From Scrofimicrobium sp. R131 (GTDB taxonomy: Bacteria > Actinomycetota > Actinomycetes > Actinomycetales > Actinomycetaceae), in the NCBI RefSeq assembly GCF_040256745.1, contig NZ_CP138335.1, positions 558,001-622,000 on the forward strand: a stretch of 64,000 nt of DNA, given 5' to 3'. Below, piece after piece: positions 30,001 through 39,936 of this stretch. Both the position numbers and the translations under genes were made by a program. The notes beneath the pieces are model-generated. The model did no database searches. It was not told the origin of the DNA and was given only the letters and a program-made list of their open reading frames with translations. How positions within the stretch are numbered: the stretch's first letter is position 1; the number at the start of each line of letters is the position of its first letter.

Positions 30001-31002
30001 TTATCCTTTTGCTCCATTCCGAAGGGAGGACTTCCGGATGATCAGATTTGTTGAGAACTCAACGTATCGCGGCGGGATGGAGCTGTCGACCTCTAGTCGT
30101 TCGATCAGCATCCGGGCTGCTTGTGCCCCTATCTCATAGGGTTGCTGCTCCACCACCGTGAGGGGTGGATCGATCAGTGGGGCCCAGGGAGAATCGTCGA
30201 AGCAGACCATGCCCACATCCCGACCGGGACGAAGGCCCCTCCGCCTCAGTTCGTCGATAATCCCTAGTGCCAGCGGCTCGTTGGCTGCGAAAATGGCATC
30301 TGGAGGAGTGGGGGAGTCCATCAATTTTTGGGCTGCCACCACCCCGCCGAGCGCATCAAAAGTGGAGAATTCCACCACTGGGGTAAAACCCAATTCAGCT
30401 GCGGCTTTTCGGTATCCTGCTGCGCGATTTGCGGCTGTTTCAATATCCGCCGGACCGGTGCAGCAAGCAATTCGTTTCCACCCCTGGTCGGCCAGGTGTC
30501 GGGTGGCATCATAGGACCCCTCGACCGACGAGGAGACGACCGTGTCCACCCGGGCGTGAATCCTCCGGTCGATTGCGACCACCGGAACGTCCTGGTCGAG
30601 CAGCTGAGAAATATCGATTTCTGGATCGTGGGGACACAGGAGGACCCCGGCGACCTGCTGCATCTGTGACACGGCTAAGTAACGATTCTCCTTTTCAGGA
30701 TTCTCGTCAGTGTTTCCCAGCAGAACCGAGAGACCGGCTTCCTGGGCCACATCCTCCACGCCGCGCGCAATCGCCGTGTGGAAGTTGTTGCCGACGTCGG
30801 GAATGATCAACGCAATCACGTCGGAGGTCTTCTTCCGCAGATTCCGGGCCACGCTGTTGGGGCGGTACCCCAGCTTTTTCGCGGCCCGCTTGACCCGCTC
30901 CACGTACTCTGGCCCCACCGAGGGGTGGGCGTTGAATGCGCGTGAGACGGTGGCCGGGGACACTCCGGCCTCTCGGGCCACATCGCGGATAGTTACAGCC
31001 AT
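30001..31002 (-). CDS. LacI-family repressor of the fucose transport/isomerase regulon
   Basis: A 333-residue LacI regulator. The N-terminal helix-turn-helix is TIRDVAREAGVSPATVSRAFN with the hinge YRPNSVARNLRKK, followed by a periplasmic-binding-protein-like effector domain. I start at ATG 31002 (GAGGT upstream); the longer frame to 31080 adds an unlikely leader. It sits between the CUT2 operon and the isomerase, and a variant of its putative operator lies about 50 bp upstream (31053-31064), which suggests autoregulation. The effector is probably L-fucose or a fucosylated sugar (inference). Confidence 0.9.
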   Translation of the reverse strand: MAVTIRDVAREAGVSPATVSRAFNAHPSVGPEYVERVKRAAKKLGYRPNSVARNLRKKTSDVIALIIPDVGNNFHTAIARGVEDVAQEAGLSVLLGNTDENPEKENRYLAVSQMQQVAGVLLCPHDPEIDISQLLDQDVPVVAIDRRIHARVDTVVSSSVEGSYDATRHLADQGWKRIACCTGPADIETAANRAAGYRKAAAELGFTPVVEFSTFDALGGVVAAQKLMDSPTPPDAIFAANEPLALGIIDELRRRGLRPGRDVGMVCFDDSPWAPLIDPPLTVVEQQPYEIGAQAARMLIERLEVDSSIPPRYVEFSTNLIIRKSSLRNGAKG

Positions 31003-31052
31003 TGACGAACCTCGTTGATCGGTCGAACTGGTGCCCCTAGTAGACCACATGG

Positions 31053-31064
31053 GAAATCGATATA
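31053..31064. promoter_or_regulatory. Operator variant before lacI (site 4)
   Basis: GAAATCGATATA matches the palindrome at 10 of 12 positions (one complete half-site). It overlaps a possible lacI -35/spacer. Confidence 0.5.
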
Positions 31065-31258
31065 TCAAGTGGTGGGGCACTTATGCGCAAATCGTGGCGC
31101 CTGACACGTCGGGAAGCCTCCGTCGGTGGCGGACGCGCGCGCGGGTTTTCCAGCCGTAGCTGGGGGCTTAACTCCACCTGCTGAGCCGAAGATAGCCGAT
31201 CTCGGTCACCTCGCCCGCAAGGTCAAAAGTCCTGACGATGGGAGTCTCTCGAAAGCTA

Positions 31259-31287
31259 TTGACCGTGGAAATCGTTTTCTGTAGCAT
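31259..31287 (+). promoter_or_regulatory. Isomerase promoter with embedded operator (site 3)
   Basis: -35 TTGACC (31259-31264), 17-nt spacer, -10 TAGCAT (31282-31287). The spacer contains GAAATCGTTTTC (31268-31279), an 11 of 12 match to the operator, so a bound repressor would block polymerase. Confidence 0.62.
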
Positions 31288-31329
31288 GGCTGTACCTGCC
31301 AACTAGTTGACGAAGGAGTCTTTGGAATA

Positions 31330-32985
31330 ATGGCTAAAACGTATGATCTTCCGCAAGCGACGGAGCGGCCAGCGGCCAAGCCGAACACCGTCTACCTGGT
31401 AGCCAGTGGCGACTTGCGCGAAACCACCAATCGGGCCACCTGGGCCACTCAGCAAGAGATGGAGCGCCAACTGACCCGCGCCATCAACGAATGCGGGTGG
31501 GAGGTTGAGCGCGCCCACTCCTACGATCCGGAAAAGAAGCACGGCTTCATTGACCATCAGCGCCTGGGGATGGAGATCTTCAAGCACGTCCCGAAAGATG
31601 CTCCCCTGGTGGTCGCGGAGTCTGTCTGGCAGTACTCCCACCACATTCTGCACGGGCTCAAGACCCACCGGGGCCCGATCCTGACCGCCGCTAACTTCGA
31701 TGGAACCTGGCCCGGCCTGGTGGGGATGCTGAACATTAACGGCTCCCTGACCAAAGCGGGGGTTCCCTACTCGACCATTTGGTCCATCGATTACACCGAT
31801 CAGTGGGCGGTCGACAAGATTCGTGAGTGGCTGACCACCGGCCACATCGTCCACGACGCATCGCACATCAAGCAGTTGCCCTCGCGGGAAAACCTGCCCG
31901 AGGGCGAAGTGGCCCTGGGCGACGCGGTGGCGGAGCAACTGCGCGAAGACAAGGCCATCATCGGCCTGTTCGACGAGGGCTGCATGGGGATGTACAACGC
32001 CATCATCGACGACGAGATGATGAACCAGCTGGGGATGTACAAGGAGCGTCTCTCTCAGTCCGCGCTGTACGCCGAGATGCTGACGGTGTCCGACGAGGAA
32101 GCTCAGGAAGTTTTCCAGTGGCTGCTCGACGAGGGGATGACCTTCCAGTTCGGTACCGACGAAGAGACCGAGCTGACCGAAGCGCAGGTACTGTCGCAAG
32201 CCAAGATGTACATTGCGGCCCTGCGGATTGCTGACGACTTTGGGCTCGACGCGGTGGGTATCCAGTACCAGCAGGGTCTGAAGGACCTGGTGCCGGCCTC
32301 CGACCTGGTGGAAGGTCTGTTGAACAACGAGCACCGGCCCCCGGTCAAGAGCCGCGACGGCTCGCGCGTCCTCTACGAGGGGGTGGCGCTGCCCTGCGCG
32401 AACGAGGTGGACCAGGGAGTGGCAGTTGACGCCCTGATCACCAACCGGGTGTGGAAGTCCATGGGACTCGACCCGGCCACCACCCTGCACGACCTGCGCT
32501 GGGGTGACGATTTTGACGGTGAGTTCGTCTGGGTCTTCGAAATCTCAGGCTCCGTCCCCGCCTCGCACCTGCCCAACGGCTACAAGTCGGCCAGCTCCTG
32601 GCGCCAAGATCCCGTCTTCTTCCCCCTCGGCGGCGGCACCCTGCGCGGGACCTCCAAGGCCGGTCCAATCGTCTGGTCGCGCGTCTACATCGAGGACAAC
32701 CGGCTCAAGGCCGATCTGGGCGTGGGCAAAGCGGTGGATCTGCCCGACGAAGAAACCGAGCGCCGGCTGAAGGCCACCAACCCTGAGTGGCCGATCATGC
32801 ACGCGGTCCTGCCCGGCGTCTCCCGCGACCAGCTGATGGCACGCCACAAGGCCAACCACCTGAATGTGGCCTACGCTCCGGATGCGGAGACCGCCGCTCG
32901 TGCCCTGGTGGCCAAGGCCGTTGCCCTGCAGGATTTGGGCGTGGAAGTCTTCGTCGCCGGCGACTTCGACGTGCCGCAGGACTAG
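31330..32985 (+). CDS. Fucose isomerase, COG2407-type (divergent from E. coli FucI)
   Basis: A 551-residue member of the L-fucose/L-arabinose isomerase superfamily, expected to turn L-fucose into L-fuculose with a divalent metal. It does not align simply with E. coli FucI. The segment CANEVDQGVAVDALITNRVW corresponds to the FucI region ATENDSLNGVAM that holds a metal-binding Glu, LHDLRWGDDFDG may hold the Asp, and HKANHLNVAYA the late His. The next gene, 8 nt away, is FucU, which fixes the sugar class. The substrate L-fucose is inferred; another 6-deoxyhexose or aldose is possible. Confidence 0.8.
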   Translation: MAKTYDLPQATERPAAKPNTVYLVASGDLRETTNRATWATQQEMERQLTRAINECGWEVERAHSYDPEKKHGFIDHQRLGMEIFKHVPKDAPLVVAESVWQYSHHILHGLKTHRGPILTAANFDGTWPGLVGMLNINGSLTKAGVPYSTIWSIDYTDQWAVDKIREWLTTGHIVHDASHIKQLPSRENLPEGEVALGDAVAEQLREDKAIIGLFDEGCMGMYNAIIDDEMMNQLGMYKERLSQSALYAEMLTVSDEEAQEVFQWLLDEGMTFQFGTDEETELTEAQVLSQAKMYIAALRIADDFGLDAVGIQYQQGLKDLVPASDLVEGLLNNEHRPPVKSRDGSRVLYEGVALPCANEVDQGVAVDALITNRVWKSMGLDPATTLHDLRWGDDFDGEFVWVFEISGSVPASHLPNGYKSASSWRQDPVFFPLGGGTLRGTSKAGPIVWSRVYIEDNRLKADLGVGKAVDLPDEETERRLKATNPEWPIMHAVLPGVSRDQLMARHKANHLNVAYAPDAETAARALVAKAVALQDLGVEVFVAGDFDVPQD

Positions 32986-32993
32986 GGGGAGCC

Positions 32994-33404
32994 ATGCTCA
33001 AAGGAATCAACCCGATTCTGAATGGCGATCTGCTGGCTCTGCTGGACCAGATGGGCCATTCCGACACCGTGGTGATTGCGGACGCCCATTTCCCGGCCTA
33101 TCGCATCAGCGATGTGGTGGTGGACGTGGCGCAGGGCTCGCCCGAGGTGACGGCAGCGGTCTGCTCAGTGCTGGAGCTGGACGATGTGAACGCCGTTCAG
33201 CTGATGGACTCGGAAGGGCAGGCGCTCGCGGTGCAAGACGAGCTGGTGGCCGCCGCTGGAAACCCCTCGGCCGATCGGGTGGGTTTGGTGGAGCGGTACG
33301 CGTTTTACGAGGAGGCGAAGAAGGCTAACTTCATTATTCGCACCACGGAGACGCGCATCTATGCCAACGTGATTCTGAGCAAAGGTGTGACACCCAGTAG
33401 CTAG
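32994..33404 (+). CDS. fucU: L-fucose mutarotase FucU
   Basis: A 136-residue RbsD/FucU protein that interconverts the alpha and beta anomers of L-fucose. The catalytic His lies in IADAHFPAYRI, and the C-terminal FIIRTTETRIYANVILSKGV is typical of FucU. Start ATG 32994 behind AGGGGGA, 8 nt after the isomerase stop, so the two genes form an operon. A weak hairpin (33423-33430 with 33454-33461) follows. Confidence 0.93.
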   Translation: MLKGINPILNGDLLALLDQMGHSDTVVIADAHFPAYRISDVVVDVAQGSPEVTAAVCSVLELDDVNAVQLMDSEGQALAVQDELVAAAGNPSADRVGLVERYAFYEEAKKANFIIRTTETRIYANVILSKGVTPSS

Positions 33405-33559
33405 ATAGGCAGGCGCGGCCGGAGCCGAGGAGGAGTTCAGTTGATGAGCTTCACCTCGGCTTCAGGTCGTTCTGGGGGGTGCTCTGGCCAGAACGGCCGA
33501 ATATATGTAGCATTCTTAGGGTAAACCCCTAGGCAGGCGCGTTACTCGGCAGTGAGAAG

Positions 33560-34594
33560 GTGAACGTGGCAGACAGACAGCGCTCGGTGAGCACCAAGGA
33601 CGTGGCTGCCCTCGCCGGGGTCTCAATTGGGACCGTCTCGAACGTGCTGAACGCCCCGCACAAGGTGGCGGAGGCAACGCGGCTGCGGGTGAACGGGGCG
33701 ATTCGCGAACTTGGGTGGGAGCGAAATGAGAACGCTCGCCAGTTACGGGCGGGACGCTCAAATACGATCGGCATGCTGGTCCCAAACCTCTACAACCCGC
33801 ATTTTGCCGAGCTTTTTCACGGGGCTGAAGAGTTCCTCTACGAACGCGGATTTATCGTCAACGTTTCCAACGCCAACGAGCTGCCCGAGCGGGAAGAGCT
33901 GATCCTGGATCAGTTCCGGCGCCAACGTGTGGGCGGGGTGATGATGGCCCCGGTGGGGGCAGCTATGGCTTCAGCCGCCAACCTGATGGAACGTCAGATC
34001 CCCGTGGTGCTCCTGGACGAGGCGAACAACTCTGAGTTCTCGGGCGTCGGGAGCGACAACTTCACCGGCGGGCTGCTGGCCGGTCACCACCTGATCGATC
34101 AGGGCCACCACCGGATTGCCTTTGTGGGAGCCAGCGAGCGGTTGGTGCAGGTGCGCGATCGCCTGCGGGGGTGCCAGGTGGCGGTTCAGGCACACCCGGG
34201 CGCGTCGCTCCGAGTAATCTCCACCGCTCAGATGGATCCCGAGGCGGGACGCCGAGCAGCTGAAGAGGTACTGAAACTGGACCTGCCGTTCCGCCCGACC
34301 GCAGTCTTTTGTGCCTCGGACCTGGTCGCCATGGGGTTCTTGCAGGGGATGACGGCCGCGGGCCTGCGGGTCCCCGAACAGATGGCCATCATCGGGTACG
34401 ACGACATTGATTTTGCGGCCTCGGCCGCGGTGCCGCTGTCTTCCATCCGTCAGCCCACCCATCAAATGGGCCGGGAGGCCGCCAGTTTGCTGCTGGGCGC
34501 TATGAACGCCATCTCTCAGACCGGCGAGATGCCCCGGATCTCGAAACTGTTCAACCCGGACCTGGTGGTGCGCGAGTCGACCCTGCGGTCCTAG
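33560..34594 (+). CDS. LacI-family regulator, second
   Basis: A 344-residue LacI regulator. HTH region STKDVAALAGVSIGTVSNVLN with ENARQLRAGRS at the hinge, then the sugar-binding-like domain (ending IGYDDIDFAASAAVPLSSIRQP). GTG start at 33560 behind GAGAAGG. It follows fucU but has its own 155-bp upstream gap, with an imperfect palindrome near 33517-33531. Its HTH differs from that of the 30001 regulator, so it probably reads other sites. The target is unknown; the convergent E1 gene and the sugar clusters are candidates. Confidence 0.88.
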   Translation: MNVADRQRSVSTKDVAALAGVSIGTVSNVLNAPHKVAEATRLRVNGAIRELGWERNENARQLRAGRSNTIGMLVPNLYNPHFAELFHGAEEFLYERGFIVNVSNANELPEREELILDQFRRQRVGGVMMAPVGAAMASAANLMERQIPVVLLDEANNSEFSGVGSDNFTGGLLAGHHLIDQGHHRIAFVGASERLVQVRDRLRGCQVAVQAHPGASLRVISTAQMDPEAGRRAAEEVLKLDLPFRPTAVFCASDLVAMGFLQGMTAAGLRVPEQMAIIGYDDIDFAASAAVPLSSIRQPTHQMGREAASLLLGAMNAISQTGEMPRISKLFNPDLVVRESTLRS

Positions 34595-34602
34595 CTAAGC
34601 AA

Positions 34603-34636
34603 AACCGCCGCCAGCAGAAGGTTGCTAGCGGCGGTT
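34603..34636. terminator. Bidirectional terminator between lacI-2 and the E1 gene
   Basis: A 9-bp outer stem (34603-34611 with 34628-34636) and an inner 4-bp stem (34613-34616 with 34623-34626) lie between the two convergent stop codons. Four A precede the left arm, which suits termination of the minus-strand operon. Confidence 0.72.
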
Positions 34637-34649
34637 CGGCTATCTGTGG

Positions 34650-37109
34650 CTAGACGCCCAAAGCACCACGGCGGATGGCCTCACCGGACGTGTAGTTGGC
34701 GGTGGGGGTGTGCCCTGGCAGTGGCACAATCCGCTCGTTGATGGCATCCAGGATCCAGCTTGGCTGCGGGAAGAACAGGTCTTCCAACTCGGGCGCGGGG
34801 GTGACGTGATTGCGAGCGCCAACAACCACCACCGGAGCGTCCAGGTCATCGAAGGCCAAGTTCTGGACGGTGGTGGCCACCGTCTGCAGGAAGTTACCGC
34901 GCTCAACCGCATCGGAAGCCAGGACGAGTCGACCCGTCTTCTTGACGGAAGCGAGCAGCTTCTCGTAGTTCAGCGGAGCCACGAACCGCAGGTCAATCAC
35001 CTCGGCGGAGAGGCCGTACTTCTCTTGCAGTTCGTCGGCTGCCTCCAATGCCCCGTACAGGGTGGCCCCAAGGGTGGCGATGGTCAGGTCGCTGCCCTCC
35101 CGGCGGATGGCCGGCTCCCCTTCGGGAGTCTCGTAGTACCCTTCGGGAACCCCGTCGGCTTCGAACTGTTCACCAATGTCGTAGAGCTTTTGCGACTCCA
35201 GGAAGATGACCGGGTCGGTCCCGGACAGAGCCAGGTTCAACATGCCCTTCGCGTCGGTGGGGGTGGTCGGGAAGTAGACCTTCAGTCCCGGGATATGCGC
35301 CACCAGGGCCGACCAGTCCTGCGAGTGCTGAGCGCCGTACTTGTTGCCCACGGACACGCGCACAACCAGCGGCATCTTCAGCTCGCCGGCCGACATGGAC
35401 TGCCACTTGGCGGCCTGGTTGAAGACCTCGTCCCCGGCGCGGCCCAGGAAGTCGCAGTACATTAGCTCGACGACGGCTCGGCCTCCGGAGAGGGCGTAGC
35501 CGACCCCGGAGCCGACGATGGCCGCCTCGGAAATTGGCGAGTTGAACAGGCGCCGGTAGGGGAGCAGCTCGGTCAGCCCGCGGTAGGCAGCAAAGGCGCC
35601 GCCCCAGTCGCGGTTTTCCTCGCCCCAGGCGGCCATGGTGGGGTCGATCGAGAATCGGTGGGCCATCGCCTCGAAAATGCCGTCGCGGAACTGGTACATC
35701 TTCAGCTTAGAGACGGGCTTGCCGTTTTCGTCGGTGGCCCGGCGAATCTTCTTTGCAATGGCTTTGACCCGGGCATTGTCAGCCAACGGCTCGTTCAGCT
35801 CCGGGGTTTCCCCGTGGCCGAAGGCCTCCACCTTCTGGTTGGAGAGCATGACTGACTCAATGTACTGCGCATCTACCCGGTCCAGCTTTGAGTCGTCCAC
35901 CGAGACCTGCAAGACGTTGGTCAGGCGCTCCTCAATGCCGGCGCGCAACTCGTTCACCTGGTCCATGGTCAGCGCGCCGTGATCAACCAGGCGAGCGGTA
36001 AACGCGTCGATGGAGTCGATCTCCTGGAAGGCTTCGACTTCTTCCCGCGTCCGGTAGGAGGAGGCGTCGGAGGGGGAGTGGCCGGCGAACCGGTATGTGA
36101 TCGTGTCCAACAGGACCGGGCCCTCGCCCGCCAGCAGCAGTTCCTTCTTCCGGCGCATCGCGTCGGCCACTGCCAGCGGGTTGAAGCCGTCCACCCGTTC
36201 GGCGTGCATGGCCTCGGGGTTGACCCCGGCGCCGACCCGGGCCAGCATCCCGTAGCCCATGGTCTCACCGCTGGTTTGCCCACCCATGCCGTAGAAGTTG
36301 TTGAAGAAGTTGTACATGATGGGCGGGTTGCCACCGTCCTCGGGCCGCCACAGCTTGCGGTACTGATCCATGGCGGACATCATCATTGCTTCCCACACCG
36401 GGCCGCAGCCCATGGAAGCGTCTCCGATGTTAGCGACCACAATGCCGGGCTGGCGGTTGATCCGTTTGAACAGTGCCGAGCCGGTGGCGACCGGAGCCGA
36501 GCCGCCAACAATGGCGTTGTTGGGCATCGAACCAAAGGGAGAGAAGAACGCGTGCATGGAACCGCCCATGCCCCGGTTGAAGCCGGCCTTGCGGGCAAAG
36601 ATCTCGGCCAGGGTCCCAAAGAGGATGAAGTTGTCGATCAGGTCGGCCTCGCCCTGATGGGGGATCTGTTCGGCCCAGTGGAGGGTATCGCCACCGAGGA
36701 ACGAAGCCATGATCTCCTGCACCTTCTGGGGTCCCAGCTTGCGAGCGGCAGAGAAGGACTTGGCCAGAATCTCGCCGTGCGAGCGGTGCGAGCCGAAGAT
36801 GAAGTCATCCGCATCCAGCTCAGCGGCCTGGCCAACTACGGCCGCTTCCTGTCCCATGGACAGGTGAGCCGGGCCCTTGTGGTTGTACTCAATGCCGTTC
36901 CAGCCGCCCTGAGTTTTGATCGAGTTCAGCATGTTCTCGAAGGTGCGGATGGTGATCATGTCTTTGAGCATGTTCACCAGGCCGTCTTCACCGTAGCGCG
37001 CGGTCTCTGCCTTCCAGTCGGGCTGGTAGGCGTTGACCGGGATAGGCGGGGTGAGGATCTCGCCGGACTCGCGGACCTTCTTCGGATCGATTTCAAGTTG
37101 CTTAGCCAT
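34650..37109 (-). CDS. Fused alpha-beta E1 of a 2-oxoacid/acetoin dehydrogenase complex
   Basis: An 819-residue fusion. Residues about 1-430 form the thiamine-binding alpha part ([22 protein letters not shown], then the GDASMGCG...FFNNFYG ThDP motif); about 460-819 form the beta part ([50 protein letters not shown]). Such enzymes cleave a 2-oxoacid or acyloin and pass the acyl group to lipoyl-E2. It is the last gene of the DeoR-E2-Lpd-E1 operon. The AceE-type E1 usual for actinobacterial pyruvate dehydrogenase looks different. The substrate is unknown: pyruvate, a branched 2-oxoacid, acetoin, or a deoxyketose phosphate (see findings). Confidence 0.85.
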   Translation of the reverse strand: MAKQLEIDPKKVRESGEILTPPIPVNAYQPDWKAETARYGEDGLVNMLKDMITIRTFENMLNSIKTQGGWNGIEYNHKGPAHLSMGQEAAVVGQAAELDADDFIFGSHRSHGEILAKSFSAARKLGPQKVQEIMASFLGGDTLHWAEQIPHQGEADLIDNFILFGTLAEIFARKAGFNRGMGGSMHAFFSPFGSMPNNAIVGGSAPVATGSALFKRINRQPGIVVANIGDASMGCGPVWEAMMMSAMDQYRKLWRPEDGGNPPIMYNFFNNFYGMGGQTSGETMGYGMLARVGAGVNPEAMHAERVDGFNPLAVADAMRRKKELLLAGEGPVLLDTITYRFAGHSPSDASSYRTREEVEAFQEIDSIDAFTARLVDHGALTMDQVNELRAGIEERLTNVLQVSVDDSKLDRVDAQYIESVMLSNQKVEAFGHGETPELNEPLADNARVKAIAKKIRRATDENGKPVSKLKMYQFRDGIFEAMAHRFSIDPTMAAWGEENRDWGGAFAAYRGLTELLPYRRLFNSPISEAAIVGSGVGYALSGGRAVVELMYCDFLGRAGDEVFNQAAKWQSMSAGELKMPLVVRVSVGNKYGAQHSQDWSALVAHIPGLKVYFPTTPTDAKGMLNLALSGTDPVIFLESQKLYDIGEQFEADGVPEGYYETPEGEPAIRREGSDLTIATLGATLYGALEAADELQEKYGLSAEVIDLRFVAPLNYEKLLASVKKTGRLVLASDAVERGNFLQTVATTVQNLAFDDLDAPVVVVGARNHVTPAPELEDLFFPQPSWILDAINERIVPLPGHTPTANYTSGEAIRRGALGV

Positions 37110-37126
37110 CTTGTGTAAATACCTTC

Positions 37127-38497
37127 CTAGTCGCGCACAGCCCAGGCGGCTTCGCGGATTCCTTCAGAGACGGTGGGGTGGGGGAAGACGACCTGACGCA
37201 GGTCGTCGACCGTGAACTCGGATTCGAGGATGCCGGCTGCTCCCCAAATGGTTTCGGGGGCGTAGGGGCCGAGCATGTGGATTCCCAGGACGGCCCTGGT
37301 CTGAGAATCTGCGACCAACTTGACCGCGCCGGGAGCTTTCAGCCCGTTCTCGGCCACGAACCGACCCGAAAGGACGAGGGGGACGGTAGCGCAGGTGACG
37401 TTGTGGCCAGCTGCCTTCGCCTCAGCCTCGGTCAGTCCGACCCCGGCCGCTTCCGGCATGGAATAGACCGCCCACGGGACCGTGTGCGAGCGGAAGCGTT
37501 GGCCGCTGGCGGTCGCAGCCTGCGGATCCAGAATGTGAGCGGCAACAATGTCTGCCATTCGGTAGGCGGCGTGTGCCAGCAGACTCTTTCCGGTCACGTC
37601 GCCCACCGCCCAAACGCCGGGCAGATTGGTCCGGCAGTACTCGTCGGTCTTCAGACCCCGCGGAGTGAAGTCCAGGCCGGCCTCCTGGGCGCCCCAGCCC
37701 TGCAGGACTGGGCGGCGGCCAACAGCCATCAGGACCAGGTCGGCGGGGGCCGTCTGTTCCTGCCCATCGCGGTCAGTGTAGACGACGTTCGAGCCGTCGA
37801 TTCGCTCCACCTTGCACCCGAGTCGGAAGGTGACGCCTTCGATCCCAGCTCGCAGTTGGGCGGCCACCTCGTCGTCCATGAAGGGGACGATTTCGGGAAG
37901 CATCTCGATCACCTCGACCTGAGAGCCAAAGGCCGCAAAGAGCGATGCGAACTCAACGCCGATGACGCCCCCGCCAATGACGGCGAGCCGGGCCGGGACT
38001 TCGGCCACCGCCAGCAGGCCGGTAGAGTCGACCACCTTCGGGTTGTCCTTGGCCCCGGGAATTGGCGGCATTACCGGTTCTGAACCGGTAGCGACGATGA
38101 CATGGTCGGCAGTTTTCTCGGCCCCGCCAATTTCGACGACGCCGGGACGAACCAGGTTTGCGTGAGCTTTGACCACCTCGACCCCAGCCCGTTTCTCGGC
38201 TATGCCGACGCCGCCGACCAGAGTTTTGACGACTTCAGCTTTCCAGCTTTGGACCGTGGTCCAGTCGAACTCCACGTTGGTAGCGGTAACACCGAAGCGG
38301 GCACCGTCCAGGGCGTGCCGGTAGAGCTTGGCTGAGTTCAAGAGGGACTTTGTGGGGATGCACCCGACGTTCAGACAGGTGCCGCCCAGGGACTCTCGTT
38401 CGGCGAGCAGCACTTTCTTGCCCGCGTGCCCAAGTCGTTCGGCTGCCAGGTATCCGCCCGGGCCGCCTCCAATGATGATGACGTCGTAGTCACTCAT
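37127..38497 (-). CDS. lpdA: Dihydrolipoyl dehydrogenase
   Basis: A 456-residue E3 flavoenzyme. FAD-binding [16 protein letters not shown] at the N-terminus, redox-active pair in [19 protein letters not shown]-binding [17 protein letters not shown], and the catalytic His-Glu in [17 protein letters not shown]. It reoxidises the lipoyl group of the E2 encoded just upstream (14-nt gap). It could also serve Kgd. Confidence 0.95.
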   Translation of the reverse strand: MSDYDVIIIGGGPGGYLAAERLGHAGKKVLLAERESLGGTCLNVGCIPTKSLLNSAKLYRHALDGARFGVTATNVEFDWTTVQSWKAEVVKTLVGGVGIAEKRAGVEVVKAHANLVRPGVVEIGGAEKTADHVIVATGSEPVMPPIPGAKDNPKVVDSTGLLAVAEVPARLAVIGGGVIGVEFASLFAAFGSQVEVIEMLPEIVPFMDDEVAAQLRAGIEGVTFRLGCKVERIDGSNVVYTDRDGQEQTAPADLVLMAVGRRPVLQGWGAQEAGLDFTPRGLKTDEYCRTNLPGVWAVGDVTGKSLLAHAAYRMADIVAAHILDPQAATASGQRFRSHTVPWAVYSMPEAAGVGLTEAEAKAAGHNVTCATVPLVLSGRFVAENGLKAPGAVKLVADSQTRAVLGIHMLGPYAPETIWGAAGILESEFTVDDLRQVVFPHPTVSEGIREAAWAVRD

Positions 38498-38511
38498 ACT
38501 GTCTTGCCTTC

Positions 38512-39912
38512 CTAGCCCAGAACCGTGAGCTCGATGTTAGCGATCGCCTCGGAGAGGTCTTTGAGGAACCGGGCCCCGTCGGCCCCGTCGTACGCTTGGT
38601 GGTCCATGGTCAGGGAGAGCCACACGCGGTTCTCAATCCCAACCGAGCCGTCCGCATTCAGCTTGGGCCGAGGGGTGATAGCGCCAACACCCAGGATGGA
38701 TACCTGCGGCGCGTTGAGAACCGGGGTGAATGCTTCGATCCCGAACGACCCCAGGTTGGTGACGGTGAAAGTTCCGCCCGCCAGGAGTGTCGGATCCAGG
38801 TCACCGTCAATTGCACCGTAGGCCACCCGCTTGGATTCGCTGGAGAACTGACGCAGGGTCATCGCCTCGGAGAAGCGCACGGTCGGAACCAGCAGTCCGC
38901 GGGGGGTGTCGACCGCAATGCCGAGGTGGACCGAGTCGAAAGTGGTGAGGGTGCCACCGTCCAGGTGAGCGTTCAACGCTGGGTAGCGGACCAGGGTTTT
39001 GACCACCGCATAGCCGATCAAGTCGCCGATAGTAACCTGGTTCAGGCCCAGGTTCTCGGGGGCGTTCTTCAGCTTCTTGCGCAGCGCTAACAATCCGTCC
39101 GCCGGGGCGGTCGTGTCCAATGTGAGCTGAGCCGAGTTCTGCAGCGAGCTCATCATCCGCTCGGCAATAACCTTTCGGACTCCCTTGAGTGGAGCTTGAG
39201 TGAAGGCTCCGGGGAAGTCTTGGTCGGTGGTCGGGCTGTTGGACTGGCTGGCCGTAGCGGGTGCGGACGTTTCCTCAGTCGGGATGGAGGCCAGATCCGC
39301 GCGGGTGACGCGGCCGCCGATTCCCGAACCGGTACGACCGGGCACGAAGCCGTCGGCTTCCGCCCGGGCCCCTCGGGTTAGACCTGGGCCAGCTGCGATT
39401 GCTGCCTCGACGTCGCGGGCAATGACGCGGCCGTGCGGGCCGGTCCCTTGCAGCTTGTTAGCGGCCACACCCTGGGAGTAGGCCAGGTTCCGGGCGCGCG
39501 GCGAGACGGGTGAATCAGAGTCCGAGACTCGGGCGCCCGATTGCGGTGAGGTGGGGGCAGCCAACGTTGGCGCCTCCGAAGCGGCCGGGTCGGACAGGTC
39601 GGGTGCCTCATCGGTGGAGTCGGGCTCGGAAGCGGCGCCGGCATCGCCGAGCAGAGCCGGATCGACCGTCTCCCCCTCCTCGCCCACGACGGCGATTGGC
39701 TGTTTGACGGGCACATCGTCGCCCTCTTCCGCCAGCAAAGCCAGGACGACACCGGCTACGCCGGCGGGAACCTCCATGCTGGATTTGTCGGTTTCAATGG
39801 CACACAGCAGTGTGTTCTCATTGACCGTGTCACCCACCTGAACCAACCATTCGCTGATCAGACTGGATTCCACGGAGTTGCCCAAGGCGGGCATAACCAC
39901 GATTTCTGCCAT
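38512..39912 (-). CDS. Dihydrolipoyl acyltransferase E2 of the same complex
   Basis: A 466-residue E2. The lipoyl domain (1-80) has ETDKSSMEVPAG with the lipoylated Lys; a Pro/Ala/Ser linker follows; the peripheral-subunit-binding domain is near 140-180 (SPRARNLAYSQGVAANKLQGTGPHGRV); the catalytic core holds DHQAYDGADG, a variant of the usual DHRxxDG with Gln instead of Arg. It transfers the acyl group from E1 to CoA. One lipoyl domain only. Confidence 0.9.
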   Translation of the reverse strand: MAEIVVMPALGNSVESSLISEWLVQVGDTVNENTLLCAIETDKSSMEVPAGVAGVVLALLAEEGDDVPVKQPIAVVGEEGETVDPALLGDAGAASEPDSTDEAPDLSDPAASEAPTLAAPTSPQSGARVSDSDSPVSPRARNLAYSQGVAANKLQGTGPHGRVIARDVEAAIAAGPGLTRGARAEADGFVPGRTGSGIGGRVTRADLASIPTEETSAPATASQSNSPTTDQDFPGAFTQAPLKGVRKVIAERMMSSLQNSAQLTLDTTAPADGLLALRKKLKNAPENLGLNQVTIGDLIGYAVVKTLVRYPALNAHLDGGTLTTFDSVHLGIAVDTPRGLLVPTVRFSEAMTLRQFSSESKRVAYGAIDGDLDPTLLAGGTFTVTNLGSFGIEAFTPVLNAPQVSILGVGAITPRPKLNADGSVGIENRVWLSLTMDHQAYDGADGARFLKDLSEAIANIELTVLG

Positions 39913-39936
39913 GAGAGTTCCCTTCGCTCTACGTTG

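Larger units (their letters stand above)
31003..31329. other. Divergent regulatory region between lacI and the isomerase gene
   Basis: No gene is seen in these 327 bp. It contains operator variants at 31053-31064 and 31268-31279, a possible minus-strand -35 TTGATA (31068-31063) for lacI, and a plus-strand promoter for the isomerase (31259-31287). Confidence 0.6.

Noticed and set aside
30606-30621. AGAAATATCGATTTCT inside the lacI gene resembling the operator
   Set aside because: The half-sites are shifted by 2 bp relative to the true palindrome and it lies inside coding sequence; probably chance.
35979-37118. A 379-residue plus-strand frame opposite the E1 gene
   Set aside because: Shadow of the E1 alpha part; no motif or start signal.
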